A stretch of DNA of 64,000 nt from Herbaspirillum sp. SJZ106 (GTDB lineage Bacteria > Pseudomonadota > Gammaproteobacteria > Burkholderiales > Burkholderiaceae_D): the NCBI RefSeq assembly GCF_006715495.1, contig NZ_VFNI01000002.1:62001-126000 (forward strand), written 5' to 3'. Numbering within the stretch: position 1 is the stretch's first letter; each line of letters opens with the position of its first letter. Under the pieces are notes generated by a model, which made no database searches, had not been told where the DNA came from, and worked only from the letters and a program-made list of their open reading frames with translations. Position numbers and translations under genes: made by a program. This document shows positions 54,417-63,900 of the stretch, one piece after another.

Positions 54417-56024
54417 ATGGCGTCCGCCGCCGCGCCGGCCGTACCCCGGCCTGCCCCCGCTCCGGCCATGGGGCTCACGCTCACCACCCGCCAGCGCGTG
54501 TTCGCCTTCGCCACCATGTGCGTGGGCATGTTCATCGCGCTGCTGGATATCCAGATCGTCTCGGCCTCGCTGGCCGACATCGGCGGAGGCCTCTCGGCGG
54601 GCGCCGACGAGACCGCCTGGGTGCAGACCAGTTACCTGATCGCCGAGATCATCGTCATCCCGCTGTCGGGCTGGCTCTCGCGCGTGATGTCTACGCGCTG
54701 GCTGTTTTCGGCCTCGGCGGTGGGATTCACCGTCGCCAGCCTGCTGTGCGGGCTGGCCTGGGACATCAACAGCATGATCGCCTTTCGCGCGCTGCAGGGC
54801 TTCCTCGGCGGCTCGATGATCCCGCTGGTGTTCACCTCCGCCTTCGTCTATTTCCAGGGCAACCAGCGCGTGCTGGCCGCCGCCACCGTGGGCGCCCTGG
54901 CCTCGCTGGCGCCCACGCTGGGGCCGACCATCGGCGGCTGGATCACCAGCAACTATTCGTGGCACTGGCTGTTCTTCATCAACCTGGTGCCGGGTATTTT
55001 CGTGGCCGTGGTGGTGCCGATGATGGTGAAGATCGACAAGCCCGACCTGTCGCTGCTGCGCGGCGCCGACTACCCGGGCATGGCGTTGCTGGCGCTCGCG
55101 CTGGGCTGCCTGGAATACACGCTGGAAGAAGGGCCGCGCTACGGCTGGATGGGCGACGACGTGATCCGCGCCACCGCCTGGGTGGCGGCGATCTCCGGCA
55201 TCGCCTTCGTCTGGCGCAGCCTCACCTACGCGCATCCGGTGGTCGACCTGCGCGCGCTCAAGCAGCGCAACTTCGCGCTGGGCTGCTTCTTCTCCTTCGT
55301 CACCGGCATCGGCCTGTTCGCCACCATCTACCTGACGCCGGTATTCCTGGCGCGCGTGCGCGGCTTCTCGGCGCTCGACATCGGGCTGGCGATCTTTTCC
55401 ACCGGCCTGTTCCAGATCCTCGCCATCCCGTTCTACACCATGGTGGCGCGCAGGGTCGACCTGCGCTGGCTGATGATGTTCGGGCTGGCCTGCTTCACGC
55501 TGTCGATGTGGAACTTTACGCCCATCACGCACGACTGGGGCTGGCACGAGCTGCTGCTGCCGCAGGCGCTGCGCGGCTTCTCGCAGCAGTTCGCCGTCGC
55601 CCCGGTGGTGACGCTGACCCTGGGCTCGCTGGCGCCGGAACGCCTGAAGCTGGCGTCGGGGCTGTTCAACCTGATGCGCAACCTGGGCGGCGCGATCGGC
55701 ATCGCGGTGTGCGGTACCATCCTCAACGACCGCACCAACCTGCACTTCCTGCGCCTGGCCGAACACCTCAACGCCGGCAACGAGGCGATGGCCGATATGT
55801 TGCGCAACGGCGCGCACAACCTGCTGGCTGCCGGTGTGGACGCCGGCGCGAACGAGGTCGGCGCCCTGCGCAACCTGGCGCGCCTGGCCATGCGCGAGGC
55901 GCAGACCCAGGCCGTGGCCGACGCCTTCTTCGTCATCATGCTATGCCTGCTGACGGCCACGCTGATGGTGCCGCTGATGCGCAAGGTGGAACCACCCAAG
56001 GCGCCGCCGCCGGACGCGCACTGA
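54417..56024 (+). CDS. DHA2-family MFS drug exporter, EmrB-like
   Basis: The 535-residue protein has 14 predicted TM segments and the DHA2 signature near the N-terminus (MFIALLDIQIVSASLADIGGGLSAGADETAWVQTSYLIAEIIVIPLSGWLSR), plus GWITSNYSWHWLFFINLVPGIF. With EmrA it exports drugs or hydrophobic compounds through the outer-membrane partner. It starts 1 nt after the emrA stop. Confidence 0.9.
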   Translation: MASAAAPAVPRPAPAPAMGLTLTTRQRVFAFATMCVGMFIALLDIQIVSASLADIGGGLSAGADETAWVQTSYLIAEIIVIPLSGWLSRVMSTRWLFSASAVGFTVASLLCGLAWDINSMIAFRALQGFLGGSMIPLVFTSAFVYFQGNQRVLAAATVGALASLAPTLGPTIGGWITSNYSWHWLFFINLVPGIFVAVVVPMMVKIDKPDLSLLRGADYPGMALLALALGCLEYTLEEGPRYGWMGDDVIRATAWVAAISGIAFVWRSLTYAHPVVDLRALKQRNFALGCFFSFVTGIGLFATIYLTPVFLARVRGFSALDIGLAIFSTGLFQILAIPFYTMVARRVDLRWLMMFGLACFTLSMWNFTPITHDWGWHELLLPQALRGFSQQFAVAPVVTLTLGSLAPERLKLASGLFNLMRNLGGAIGIAVCGTILNDRTNLHFLRLAEHLNAGNEAMADMLRNGAHNLLAAGVDAGANEVGALRNLARLAMREAQTQAVADAFFVIMLCLLTATLMVPLMRKVEPPKAPPPDAH

Positions 56025-56124
56025 TGGAGCGCGGCAAGCGAGCCTGAACGGGTGGCCGGCATCAGAGTGAAAACGCTTTGCGGATAGAATCGAGAGCGCC
56101 GCTTCATGTTCCGACCCCGATGCC

Positions 56125-56526
56125 ATGCCGCCAGCCTGTCTTGCCCGTTCCGTTTCCCTGTGGCGCACCGCCTCCCTGGCGTCGCTGCTTGCCTTCCTGT
56201 CAGCGCCGGCCTGTGCCGCCGGCGATGCGACGGCCGGCCGCGCCGCCTTCGCCAAGTGCGCCAGTTGCCATCAGGTCGGGCCATCCGCGCGCGGCGGCTT
56301 CGGGCCGCAGTTGTACCGGGTGATCGGGCGCCGCGCCGGTTCCACCGCCGACTACAAATATTCGCCGGCGATGGCGAACGCCGGTTTCGTCTGGAGCGAA
56401 GACAAGCTGCGCGCGTTCATGAAGGCGCCCGGCGATGTGGTGCCAGGCAACAAGATGCGTTTCTGGGGCATCGGCAGCGACCGCCAGATCGACGACATTT
56501 TGGCTTACCTGCGCAGCGTCAAATAG
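56125..56526 (+). CDS. periplasmic c-type cytochrome (class I, c2-like)
   Basis: The 133-residue protein has a signal peptide (cleavage near ACAA/GDATAG) and one heme-binding CASCH motif (C45, C48, H49). Heme iron's second ligand is probably M111 in PGNKMRFWG, the c2-type distal methionine. GGFGPQLYRVIGRRAGSTADYKYSPAMANAGFVW is the usual small-cytochrome sequence. Electron partners are unknown. It is located alone between emrB and the MpaB gene. Confidence 0.9.
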   Translation: MPPACLARSVSLWRTASLASLLAFLSAPACAAGDATAGRAAFAKCASCHQVGPSARGGFGPQLYRVIGRRAGSTADYKYSPAMANAGFVWSEDKLRAFMKAPGDVVPGNKMRFWGIGSDRQIDDILAYLRSVK

Positions 56527-56554
56527 ATCGCGGACATCAACTTCTTCTTATTGC

Positions 56555-56646
56555 CGTCGTCCTGACGAAAGTCAGGACCCAGCGTCGTCCGGCGGACATC
56601 GAGGCATGACAAACGCCACTGGGTCCAGGCTTGCGCCGGGACGACG
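56555..56646. repeat. paired palindromic repeat, family 2, copy B
   Basis: Units at 56555-56584 (CGTCGTCCTGACGAAAGTCA at its start) and 56617-56646 (inverted orientation) have 32 bp between them. They resemble the pair at 46507-46598 in sequence and spacing. They separate convergent genes (cytochrome c and the MpaB-type protein). Confidence 0.75.
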
Positions 56647-56662
56647 GGAATTGCCGGATGGC

Positions 56663-57541
56663 TCAGCCAAACGGCGCCAGCCCCATGCGCCGGCGCGCCA
56701 GGTGGATCGAGCCGTTGCGCACCGCCCAGCGCACCGGCACGGCGGCGACCGCTACCGAGCGGGTCAGCATGGCGCTGCGCGCGGGCGAGCGTTGCGTCAC
56801 GCCCAGCATCTGCTGCGCCCAGTCCGGCAACAGGTCGATCCCGGCGCGCATCATCAGCCGCGTCCACGGCAGGGCCAGCGCGTTGGGCGCCGGCGCGTTC
56901 AACACCAGTTCCAGCGTCTTGCGGGTGCGGTCGTTGCAGCGCAGTTGCGGGCGCATTCCTTCGATATAGGCATCGACCGCCGCGCGCGAACGCGGCACAT
57001 CCTGCGCGCCCAGCGCTTCGGCCACCTGCGCCATCTCATCGAAGTAGCGATCCTGCCTGGCGGGCGGGAAATCCGGGTTGCGGTAGCGCAGGTAGGCGCG
57101 CAAGAAGCAGCTGACCTCGGCCGTGTGCACCCAGCTCAACAATGCCGGGTCGCTGGCGGCATAGGGCGTGCCGTCGGGGGCGGTGCCGCTGACTTGCAGG
57201 TGGATATGCCTGACGCGCGCGATCAGCCGTTCGGCGTCGGCGCAGCTGCCGAAGGTGGTGCCGGCGATGAACTGCGCGGTGCGGCGCAGGCGGCCCAGCA
57301 TGTCGTCCTGGAAATTGGAATGGTCCCACACGCCGGCCAGCGGCAGCGGATGCAGCATCTGCAGCAGCAGCGCCGCCACGCCGCCGGCCAGCATGGCGGT
57401 GAAGTCGCTGTGCACCTGCCAGGCGGCCGAATCGGGGCCGAACAGGCCGGGGTCGCCGGGCGGGTTGAGGAAGTCGGCGCTGCCGGGCGGACGGCTGATG
57501 GCCAGCACGCTGGCCTCGATGCGCTTGCGCAGGAATTCCAT
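56663..57541 (-). CDS. MpaB-family (DUF2236) oxygenase-like protein
   Basis: The 292-residue protein matches the MpaB/DUF2236 pattern: ALLLQMLHPLPLAGVWDHSNFQDDMLGRLRRTAQFIAGTTFG, ARVRHIHLQVSGTAPDGTPYAASDPALLSWVHTAEVSCFLRAYLRY, with conserved His residues. Fungal MpaB cleaves a prenyl chain and bacterial relatives include latex-clearing-type oxygenases; most are uncharacterised. Substrate unknown. No strong neighbour link. Confidence 0.82.
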   Translation of the reverse strand: MEFLRKRIEASVLAISRPPGSADFLNPPGDPGLFGPDSAAWQVHSDFTAMLAGGVAALLLQMLHPLPLAGVWDHSNFQDDMLGRLRRTAQFIAGTTFGSCADAERLIARVRHIHLQVSGTAPDGTPYAASDPALLSWVHTAEVSCFLRAYLRYRNPDFPPARQDRYFDEMAQVAEALGAQDVPRSRAAVDAYIEGMRPQLRCNDRTRKTLELVLNAPAPNALALPWTRLMMRAGIDLLPDWAQQMLGVTQRSPARSAMLTRSVAVAAVPVRWAVRNGSIHLARRRMGLAPFG

Positions 57542-57994
57542 ACGGTGAGAATCGGGGGTGATGGGAGGCGGCCGCTTTCGACAGCGGCCGGCATGCAGTT
57601 TGCCACAGCCTGCCGGCCGCTGCCGGCGTCTCTCAGCAGTGGCCGCGGCGGGCGCGCCTAACTGACATTTCTGTCAGAAAAAATTCCTGCCCGCCGGCCG
57701 GCACGCCGTGTTGTGCGCCGCTACAATAACCGGCGCTGCAGGCTGCTCACGAACAAGAACAGGTCCCAGGACATCAGGTCCGCACAGGCGAAAGCCGCGC
57801 GGAAGGGACGGCGGCCCGGCAAGGCATCAGGACTGGAAATCAGGGAGCGGGGCCGCACAGGGGATACGCGCGGCCGCGCATGACAAGAAACAAGCAAAAG
57901 AGGGCGCTCACGACACGCCGCGGCGTCTCCGGCAATAGCCGGAGACGATCGACGCGCGCCGGCCCGCGCCTATTGATGAAATGAGTTCCACCCC
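57542..57994. promoter_or_regulatory. RND operon upstream region with CTGACA-N4-TGTCAG dyad
   Basis: This 453-bp stretch has no gene I can support. It contains CTGACATTTCTGTCAG (57662-57677), a 16-bp perfect inverted repeat with 6-bp arms, and TACAAT (57722-57727) as a possible -10 about 50 bp downstream, with no good -35. That arrangement fits activation by an OmpR/CopR-type response regulator. No two-component genes are in the window. Confidence 0.45.
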
Positions 57995-60900
57995 ATGAAC
58001 ATGGTTGCGCTGGCCTTGCGCCGCCCGTACACCTTCATCGTGATGGCGATGCTGATCGTCCTCGCCACGCCGTTGACCCTGCTCAACATGGCCACCGACA
58101 TCTTCCCGGAAATCAATATCCCGGTGGTCAGCATCATCTGGAACTACAACGGCCTGTCGGCCCAGGAAATGGGCCAGCGCATCGCTGCCCAGAACGAGCG
58201 CGGGCTGACCACGGTGGTGAGCGATATCGAGCACATCGAGTCGCAATCGCTGGCCGGGGTGTCGGTGATCAAGGTGTTCTTCCAGCCCAAGGCCAACATC
58301 CAGCAGGCCATCGCGCAGGTGGTGGCCTCGGTGCAGTCGCAGGTGCGCCAGCTGCCGCCGGGCATCACGCCGCCGCTGGTGATCAAGTACTCGGCCTCCA
58401 GTATTCCGGTGATGCAGCTGGCGCTGTCGTCGCCGACCCTGCCGGAACAGACCGTGTTCGACGCCGCGGTGCAGACGCTGCGCCCGCAACTGATCACCAT
58501 CCCCGGCGTGGCCGTGCCCTATCCCTACGGCGGCAAGTCGCGCCTGATCTCGGTGGACCTCGATACGCAAGCCCTGCAGGCGCGCGGGCTGGCGCCGATC
58601 GACGTGGTCAACGCGGTCAACACGCAGAACCTGATCCTGCCCTCGGGCACCGCCAAGTTCGGCGCCACCGAATACACGGTCAAGATGAACGGCTCGCCGG
58701 AAGCGGTGGCCGGCCTGAACGAACTGCCGGTGCGCACCGCCAACGGCGCCACCATCTACCTGAAGGACGTGGCCAACGTACGCGACGGTTTCTCGCCGCA
58801 GACCAACGTGGTGCGCCAGGACGGCGCGCGCGGCGTGTTGCTGTCGATCCTCAAGAACGGCGGCGCCTCCACGCTGGACATCGTCGCCAACCTGCGCAAG
58901 ATGCTGCCGCAGGCGCAGCAGACCTTGCCGGAAGACGTCAAGATCACGCCGCTGTTCGACCAGTCGCTGTTCGTGAAAGCGGCCGTGGCCGGCGTGATCA
59001 GCGAAGCCCTGATCGCCGCCGGCCTGACCGCGGCGATGGTGCTGCTGTTCCTGGGCAACTGGCGCAGCACGCTGATCATCGGCCTGACCATCCCGCTGTC
59101 GATCATGGCCGCCATCCTGGCGCTGGCGGCGCTGGGCGAGACGCTCAACCTGATGACGCTGGGCGGCCTGGCGCTGTCGGTCGGCATCCTGGTGGACCAG
59201 GCCATCGTCACCATCGAGAACATCGAGCGCCACATGCACCTGGGCAAGCCGCTGCACGACGCCATCATCGTTGGCGCCGGCGAGATCGGCGTGCCGGCCT
59301 TCGTCTCCACGCTGTGCATCTGCATCGTGTTCGTGCCGATGTTCTTCCTCTCCGGCGTGGCGCGCTTTTTGTTCGTGCCGCTGGCCGAGGCGGTGGTGTT
59401 CGCGATGGTTGCCTCCTATATCCTGTCGCGCACCCTGGTGCCGACGCTGGTGATGCTGCTCATGGGCAGCCACGGCCAGGTCGACAGCGCCAAGAAGAGC
59501 CTGCTGCAGCGCGTCTACCTGGCTTTCGACAACCGTTTCGAGCGCGTGCGGCGCGGCTATACGCTGGTGCTGTCCTCGCTGCTGTCGCACCGGCGCCGCT
59601 TCGCGCTGGGCTTCCTCGGCTTCTGCCTGCTGTCTTGCCTGCTGTATCCGTTCCTCGGGCGCGACTTCTTCCCCAGCGTCGATGCCGGCCAGTTGCGCCT
59701 GCATATGCGCGCGCCCACCGGCACCCGCATCGAAGAGACCGCGCGCCTGGCCGACCAGGTCGAGCAGGTGATCCGCGAACTGATTCCCCCGAGCGAACTG
59801 GAAACCATCCTCGACAACCTCGGCGTGCCCAACTCCGGCATCAACCTTTCCTACAGCAACGCCGGCACCATCGGCACGCTGGACGGCGAAATGCTGATGG
59901 CGCTCAAGGAAGGCCACCGTCCCAGCGAAGAGCTGATGGCGCTGCTGCGCGCGGAATTGCCCAAGCGTTTCCCGGGCGTGGAGTTTTTCTTCCAGCCGGC
60001 CGACATCGTCACCCAGATCCTCAACTTCGGCTTGCCGGCCGCCATCGACGTGCAGTTCACCGGCGCCAACATGGAGAAGAATGCCGAACTGGCGGCCGAG
60101 CTGACCAAGCAGATCCGGCAGATCCCCGGCGCCGTCGACGCCCACGTGCACCAGCGCCTGGACGGCCCGGCGCTGGACCTGCGCATCGACCGCACGCGCT
60201 TGCAGCAGTTCGGCCTGTCGGCCTCCAACGTCGGCCAGAACCTGCTGATCGCGCTGTCGGGCAGCTCGCAGACGCAGCCGGCGTTCTGGCTCAACCCCAA
60301 CAACGGCGTGGTCTACAGCATCGCGGTGCAGTCGCCGCAATACACGGTCGATTCGCTGGATGCGCTGCTCAACATCCCGGTCGGCGCCGGCGCCAACGCC
60401 GCGTCCAATGCGTCGCTCGCCAACGCCAACACGCAATTGCTGGGCAACCTGGTCGATGTGCGCGCCGGGCGCCAGATGGCGATCGCCTCGCGCTACAACA
60501 TCTCGCCGGCCATCGACGTGTTCGTCAGCGTGCAGGGCACCGACCTGGCCAGCGTGGCCGGCAAGGTGGAAAAGCTGGTGGAGCAGGTCAAGCCAAAACT
60601 GCCGCGCGGCAGCCAGGTGGCGATCCGCGGCCAGGTGGAAACCATGCAGTCTTCCTTCATCGGCCTGGGCGTGGGCCTGGCGATGGCCATCGTGCTGGTC
60701 TACCTGCTGGTGGTGGTCAATTTCCAGTCGTGGATCGATGCCGCCATCATCATCGCCGCACTGCCGGCGGCGCTGGCCGGCATCGCCTGGATGCTGTTCA
60801 TTACCGGCACCACGCTGTCGGTGCCGGCGCTGACCGGGGCCATCATGACCATGGGCGTGGCCACCGCCAACAGTATCCTGATCGTGGCGTTCGCGCGCCA

Positions 60901-61207
60901 GCGCAGGGAGGAAGGCGCCACGCCGCTGGCCGCCGCGCTGGAGTCGGGCGCGACCCGCATCCGGCCGGTGCTGATGACGGCGCTGGCGATGATCATCGGC
61001 ATGATCCCCATGGCGTTGGGCCTGGGCGAGGGCGCCGAGCAGAATGCGCCGCTGGGGCGCGCGGTGATCGGCGGCCTGCTGCTGGCCACCGTATCGACAT
61101 TGTTTTTCGTGCCGGTGGTATTCGCCGGCGTGCATCAGAGACTGGCCCGCCGGGCGGAGCGGCGCGGATCGCCTGTGCCGCCGGCCGGGCACGTACAGGA
61201 GAATTGA
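57995..61207 (+). CDS. RND-superfamily efflux permease (AcrB-like fold)
   Basis: The 1,070-residue inner-membrane pump has TM1, two large periplasmic loops and 12 TM segments. The TM4 motif is GILVDQAIVTIENIER, with D401 and Q402 where AcrB has two Asp. In TM10, GVATANSILIVAFARQR has A958-N959 where AcrB has a Lys-Asn. Much of the periplasmic domain (SDIEHIESQSLAGVSVIKVFF) is distinct from AcrB. A first-gene position before the adaptor and outer-membrane gene is unusual (adaptor usually first). Substrate is unknown; a drug or metal pump is possible. Confidence 0.9.
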   Translation: MNMVALALRRPYTFIVMAMLIVLATPLTLLNMATDIFPEINIPVVSIIWNYNGLSAQEMGQRIAAQNERGLTTVVSDIEHIESQSLAGVSVIKVFFQPKANIQQAIAQVVASVQSQVRQLPPGITPPLVIKYSASSIPVMQLALSSPTLPEQTVFDAAVQTLRPQLITIPGVAVPYPYGGKSRLISVDLDTQALQARGLAPIDVVNAVNTQNLILPSGTAKFGATEYTVKMNGSPEAVAGLNELPVRTANGATIYLKDVANVRDGFSPQTNVVRQDGARGVLLSILKNGGASTLDIVANLRKMLPQAQQTLPEDVKITPLFDQSLFVKAAVAGVISEALIAAGLTAAMVLLFLGNWRSTLIIGLTIPLSIMAAILALAALGETLNLMTLGGLALSVGILVDQAIVTIENIERHMHLGKPLHDAIIVGAGEIGVPAFVSTLCICIVFVPMFFLSGVARFLFVPLAEAVVFAMVASYILSRTLVPTLVMLLMGSHGQVDSAKKSLLQRVYLAFDNRFERVRRGYTLVLSSLLSHRRRFALGFLGFCLLSCLLYPFLGRDFFPSVDAGQLRLHMRAPTGTRIEETARLADQVEQVIRELIPPSELETILDNLGVPNSGINLSYSNAGTIGTLDGEMLMALKEGHRPSEELMALLRAELPKRFPGVEFFFQPADIVTQILNFGLPAAIDVQFTGANMEKNAELAAELTKQIRQIPGAVDAHVHQRLDGPALDLRIDRTRLQQFGLSASNVGQNLLIALSGSSQTQPAFWLNPNNGVVYSIAVQSPQYTVDSLDALLNIPVGAGANAASNASLANANTQLLGNLVDVRAGRQMAIASRYNISPAIDVFVSVQGTDLASVAGKVEKLVEQVKPKLPRGSQVAIRGQVETMQSSFIGLGVGLAMAIVLVYLLVVVNFQSWIDAAIIIAALPAALAGIAWMLFITGTTLSVPALTGAIMTMGVATANSILIVAFARQRREEGATPLAAALESGATRIRPVLMTALAMIIGMIPMALGLGEGAEQNAPLGRAVIGGLLLATVSTLFFVPVVFAGVHQRLARRAERRGSPVPPAGHVQEN

Positions 61208-61210
61208 GTC

Positions 61211-62431
61211 ATGTCGCAAGAACGCCATTCCGAACTGGGCATCCACGCCCTGCCCGATGAGGGCGAGCTGTTGAAGCGCCGGCAGATGACCAGGCGCGCC
61301 AGGCTGGTGCTGGTGGTGGTGCTGATTTTGCTGGCCGCGGGCGCGGCGCGCACCATCATCAGCCGCGTGGTCAACGCGCGCGAACTGCAGGCCGGCACCG
61401 CCGAGCGCGCCAAGGTATTCGTGCGCGTGACCGAAGCCAGGAGCAGCGCCGAAGGCCAGACCCTGGCGTTGCCGGGTACGCTGCAGGGCTTCGTGCAGTC
61501 GCCCATTTCCGCGCGTTCCTCCGGCTACCTCAAGCGCTGGTACAAGGACATCGGCAGCGAAGTGAAGAAGGGCGAACTGCTGGCCGAACTGGATACGCCG
61601 GAAATCGACCAGCAGCTGTCGCAGGCCGTGGCCGCGCGCGGCCAGGCCGCTTCCAGCATGGAGTTGGCCAAGAGCTCGATGGCGCGCTGGGAAGCGCTGC
61701 GCAAGAAGGACGCGGTGTCGCAGCAGGAAGTCGATGAGCGCCGCAGTGCCTACGCCCAGGCCAGCGCCAACCTGGCCGCGGCCGAAGCCAACGTCGAGCG
61801 CCTGCGCCAGGTAGAAGGTTTCAAGCGTATCGTCGCGCCGTTCTCCGGCATCATCACGCGCCGCAACGTCGATGTGGGCGACCTGATCGATCCGGGCGCC
61901 GGGCGCGCGCTGTTCGTGCTGTCGCAGACCGACCCGCTGCGGGTGTATGTGAACGTGCCGCAGTCTTACGCCAACCTGGTCAAGCCGGGCCAGAAGGTGG
62001 TCGTCACCCAGGCCGAACTGCGCGGCCGCAAGTTTGAAGGCAAGGTCGCCCGCACCGCCGGCTCGATCGACCCGTCGACCCGCGCGATGCAGATCGAGGT
62101 CAGCCTGCCCAATGCCGACAATGCCTTGCTGCCCGGCGCCTTCGTCCAGGTTTCGCTGCCGCTCAAGCCCAGCGGTACCTTGCTGGTATCGGCGGACACC
62201 CTGATGTTCCGGCGCGACGGGGCGATGGTGGCGGCGGTGGATGGGCACGACAAGGTGCGCCTGAAGAAGGTGCAGGTCGGGCGCAACCTCGGCTTGACGG
62301 TCGAGGTGCTGGACGGCCTGGACGGCAATGAAAAGCTGATTCTCAATCCTTCCGATTCGCTGGCCGAAGGCGACCAGGTCGTGCCGAGCATGGAGCAGAA
62401 GGAAGGCGGCAAGAAAGAGGCCGCATCGTGA
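61211..62431 (+). CDS. RND efflux periplasmic adaptor (membrane fusion protein)
   Basis: The 406-residue adaptor has an N-terminal TM (about 31-50), a barrel-sandwich hybrid (LPGTLQGFVQSPISARSSGYLKRWYKDIGSEVKKGELLAELDTPEIDQQLSQA), a coiled hairpin (about 145-190), and the beta barrel and membrane-proximal domains. GFKRIVAPFSGIITRRNVDVGDLIDPG is the family motif after the hairpin. It follows the permease by 3 bp and its stop overlaps the outer-membrane gene. Confidence 0.9.
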   Translation: MSQERHSELGIHALPDEGELLKRRQMTRRARLVLVVVLILLAAGAARTIISRVVNARELQAGTAERAKVFVRVTEARSSAEGQTLALPGTLQGFVQSPISARSSGYLKRWYKDIGSEVKKGELLAELDTPEIDQQLSQAVAARGQAASSMELAKSSMARWEALRKKDAVSQQEVDERRSAYAQASANLAAAEANVERLRQVEGFKRIVAPFSGIITRRNVDVGDLIDPGAGRALFVLSQTDPLRVYVNVPQSYANLVKPGQKVVVTQAELRGRKFEGKVARTAGSIDPSTRAMQIEVSLPNADNALLPGAFVQVSLPLKPSGTLLVSADTLMFRRDGAMVAAVDGHDKVRLKKVQVGRNLGLTVEVLDGLDGNEKLILNPSDSLAEGDQVVPSMEQKEGGKKEAAS

Positions 62432-63900
62432 CCGTCCGCCGCACGCTGACCGCCCTGGCTTGCGCGCTGGCGCTGGCCGGTTGCGCCGCCGGGCCGGATT
62501 ACAAGAAACCGCAGGTCGACATGCCCGCCGCCTGGACGCCGCAGGCGCCGTGGCGCCCGATGCAGCCGCAGGACGCCGCCGCGCGCGGCGCATGGTGGGA
62601 GCGCTTCGGCGATGCCCAGCTGAACGCGCTGCAAGCGCAGGCGCTGGCCGGCAACCAGACCCTGGCGATTGCCGCGGCGCGCCTGTCGCAGGCGCGCGCG
62701 CAACTGAATGTGGCGTCGGCCGGGCAGTATCCGCAGGTCGGCATCAATGCGCGCGCGGCGCGCCAGCGCATTTCCGCCAACCGCCCGCTGACCAACTACA
62801 ACTCGCCCAACTATGCCACGGTGCAGAACGACTTCGCGCTGGGCCTCAACGTCAGCTATGAGCTCGACCTGTTCGGCCGCGTGCAGCGTTCGGTGGAAGG
62901 CGCGGCGGCATCGGCGCAACAGTCGGCGGCCGATTTAGAAAACACCCGCCTGCTGCTCACGGCCGAACTGGCCAGCAATTATTTCAACCTGCGCGCGCTG
63001 GATATCGAACTCGACGTGGTCGTGCGCGCCATTGCGCTGCAACGCCGCGCGCTGGAACTGGCCACTGCGCGCCACGACCTGGGCGCCACCTCGGGCCTCG
63101 ATGTGGCCCAGCAGCAGGCATTGCTGGACAGCACGCTGACCCAGGTCGATATCCTGGGCAAGCAGCGCGCGCAGTACCAGCATGCCATCGCCACGCTGAC
63201 CGGCGCCCCGGCGCCCGGTTTCTCGATCGCGCCGTCGACCGCGGCCATCGCGTTCCCCGACATCCCGCTCGGCGTGCCGTCCGACCTGCTGGAGCGGCGT
63301 CCCGATATCGCCTCGGCCGAACGCGCCATGGCTGCCGCCAACGCACAGATCGGCGTGGCCAGCGCGGCGTTTTATCCGAGCTTCATGCTGCAGCCTGCCT
63401 ACGGCGTCGACAGCCGCAACTGGGGCGCACTGTTCAACGCGCCCAGCATGTTGTGGTCGCTCGGCGTGTCGGCCACGCAAAGCCTGTTCGATGCCGGGCG
63501 CCTGCGCGCCGGCGTGGATTTCACCCAGGCCGGATACGAAGCCGCGGTCGCCGCCTACCGCCGCACCGTGCTCACCGCCATGCAGGAAGTGGAAGACGGC
63601 ATCACCGGCATCGCCTCGCTGGACCGCGCCTACCGCCAGTCGCAAGCGGCCATCGCCAGCGCGCGCCGGGTGCTGGAACTGGCCAACAGCCGCTACGACG
63701 GCGGCGTCACGCCCTACCTCGACGTCATCACCGCGCAGCAGGCGTTGCTCAACAGCGAACGGCAGGCGGCGCAATTGATGGGGCAGCGGCTGCTGGTGTC
63801 GGTGTTCCTGTTCAAGGCGCTTGGGGGCGACTGGCCTGCGCGGCATGACGAGGCGTTCCCGCCGCAAGCCCGGGCGGCCAGCCCGGTGGCGGACAAATAA
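62428..63900 (+). CDS. NodT-family RND efflux outer-membrane lipoprotein
   Basis: The 490-residue TolC-like outer-membrane factor has a lipobox LAGC at residues 16-19 (ALALAGCAAGPDYKKP). Two OEP repeats follow, with ERRPDIASAERAMAAANAQIGVASAAFYPSFML in the second. It starts at GTG 62428, which overlaps the adaptor stop by 4 nt. An intact partner for the adaptor and permease, forming a complete pump. 63901-64000 holds nothing recognisable. Confidence 0.92.
   Translation: MTVRRTLTALACALALAGCAAGPDYKKPQVDMPAAWTPQAPWRPMQPQDAAARGAWWERFGDAQLNALQAQALAGNQTLAIAAARLSQARAQLNVASAGQYPQVGINARAARQRISANRPLTNYNSPNYATVQNDFALGLNVSYELDLFGRVQRSVEGAAASAQQSAADLENTRLLLTAELASNYFNLRALDIELDVVVRAIALQRRALELATARHDLGATSGLDVAQQQALLDSTLTQVDILGKQRAQYQHAIATLTGAPAPGFSIAPSTAAIAFPDIPLGVPSDLLERRPDIASAERAMAAANAQIGVASAAFYPSFMLQPAYGVDSRNWGALFNAPSMLWSLGVSATQSLFDAGRLRAGVDFTQAGYEAAVAAYRRTVLTAMQEVEDGITGIASLDRAYRQSQAAIASARRVLELANSRYDGGVTPYLDVITAQQALLNSERQAAQLMGQRLLVSVFLFKALGGDWPARHDEAFPPQARAASPVADK

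Noticed and set aside
57908..62593. A very long minus-strand open frame of about 1,560 codons opposite the RND permease and adaptor genes
   Set aside because: It is His/Arg/Gln-rich, without family motifs, and is the mirror of two well-supported coding genes in GC-rich DNA.
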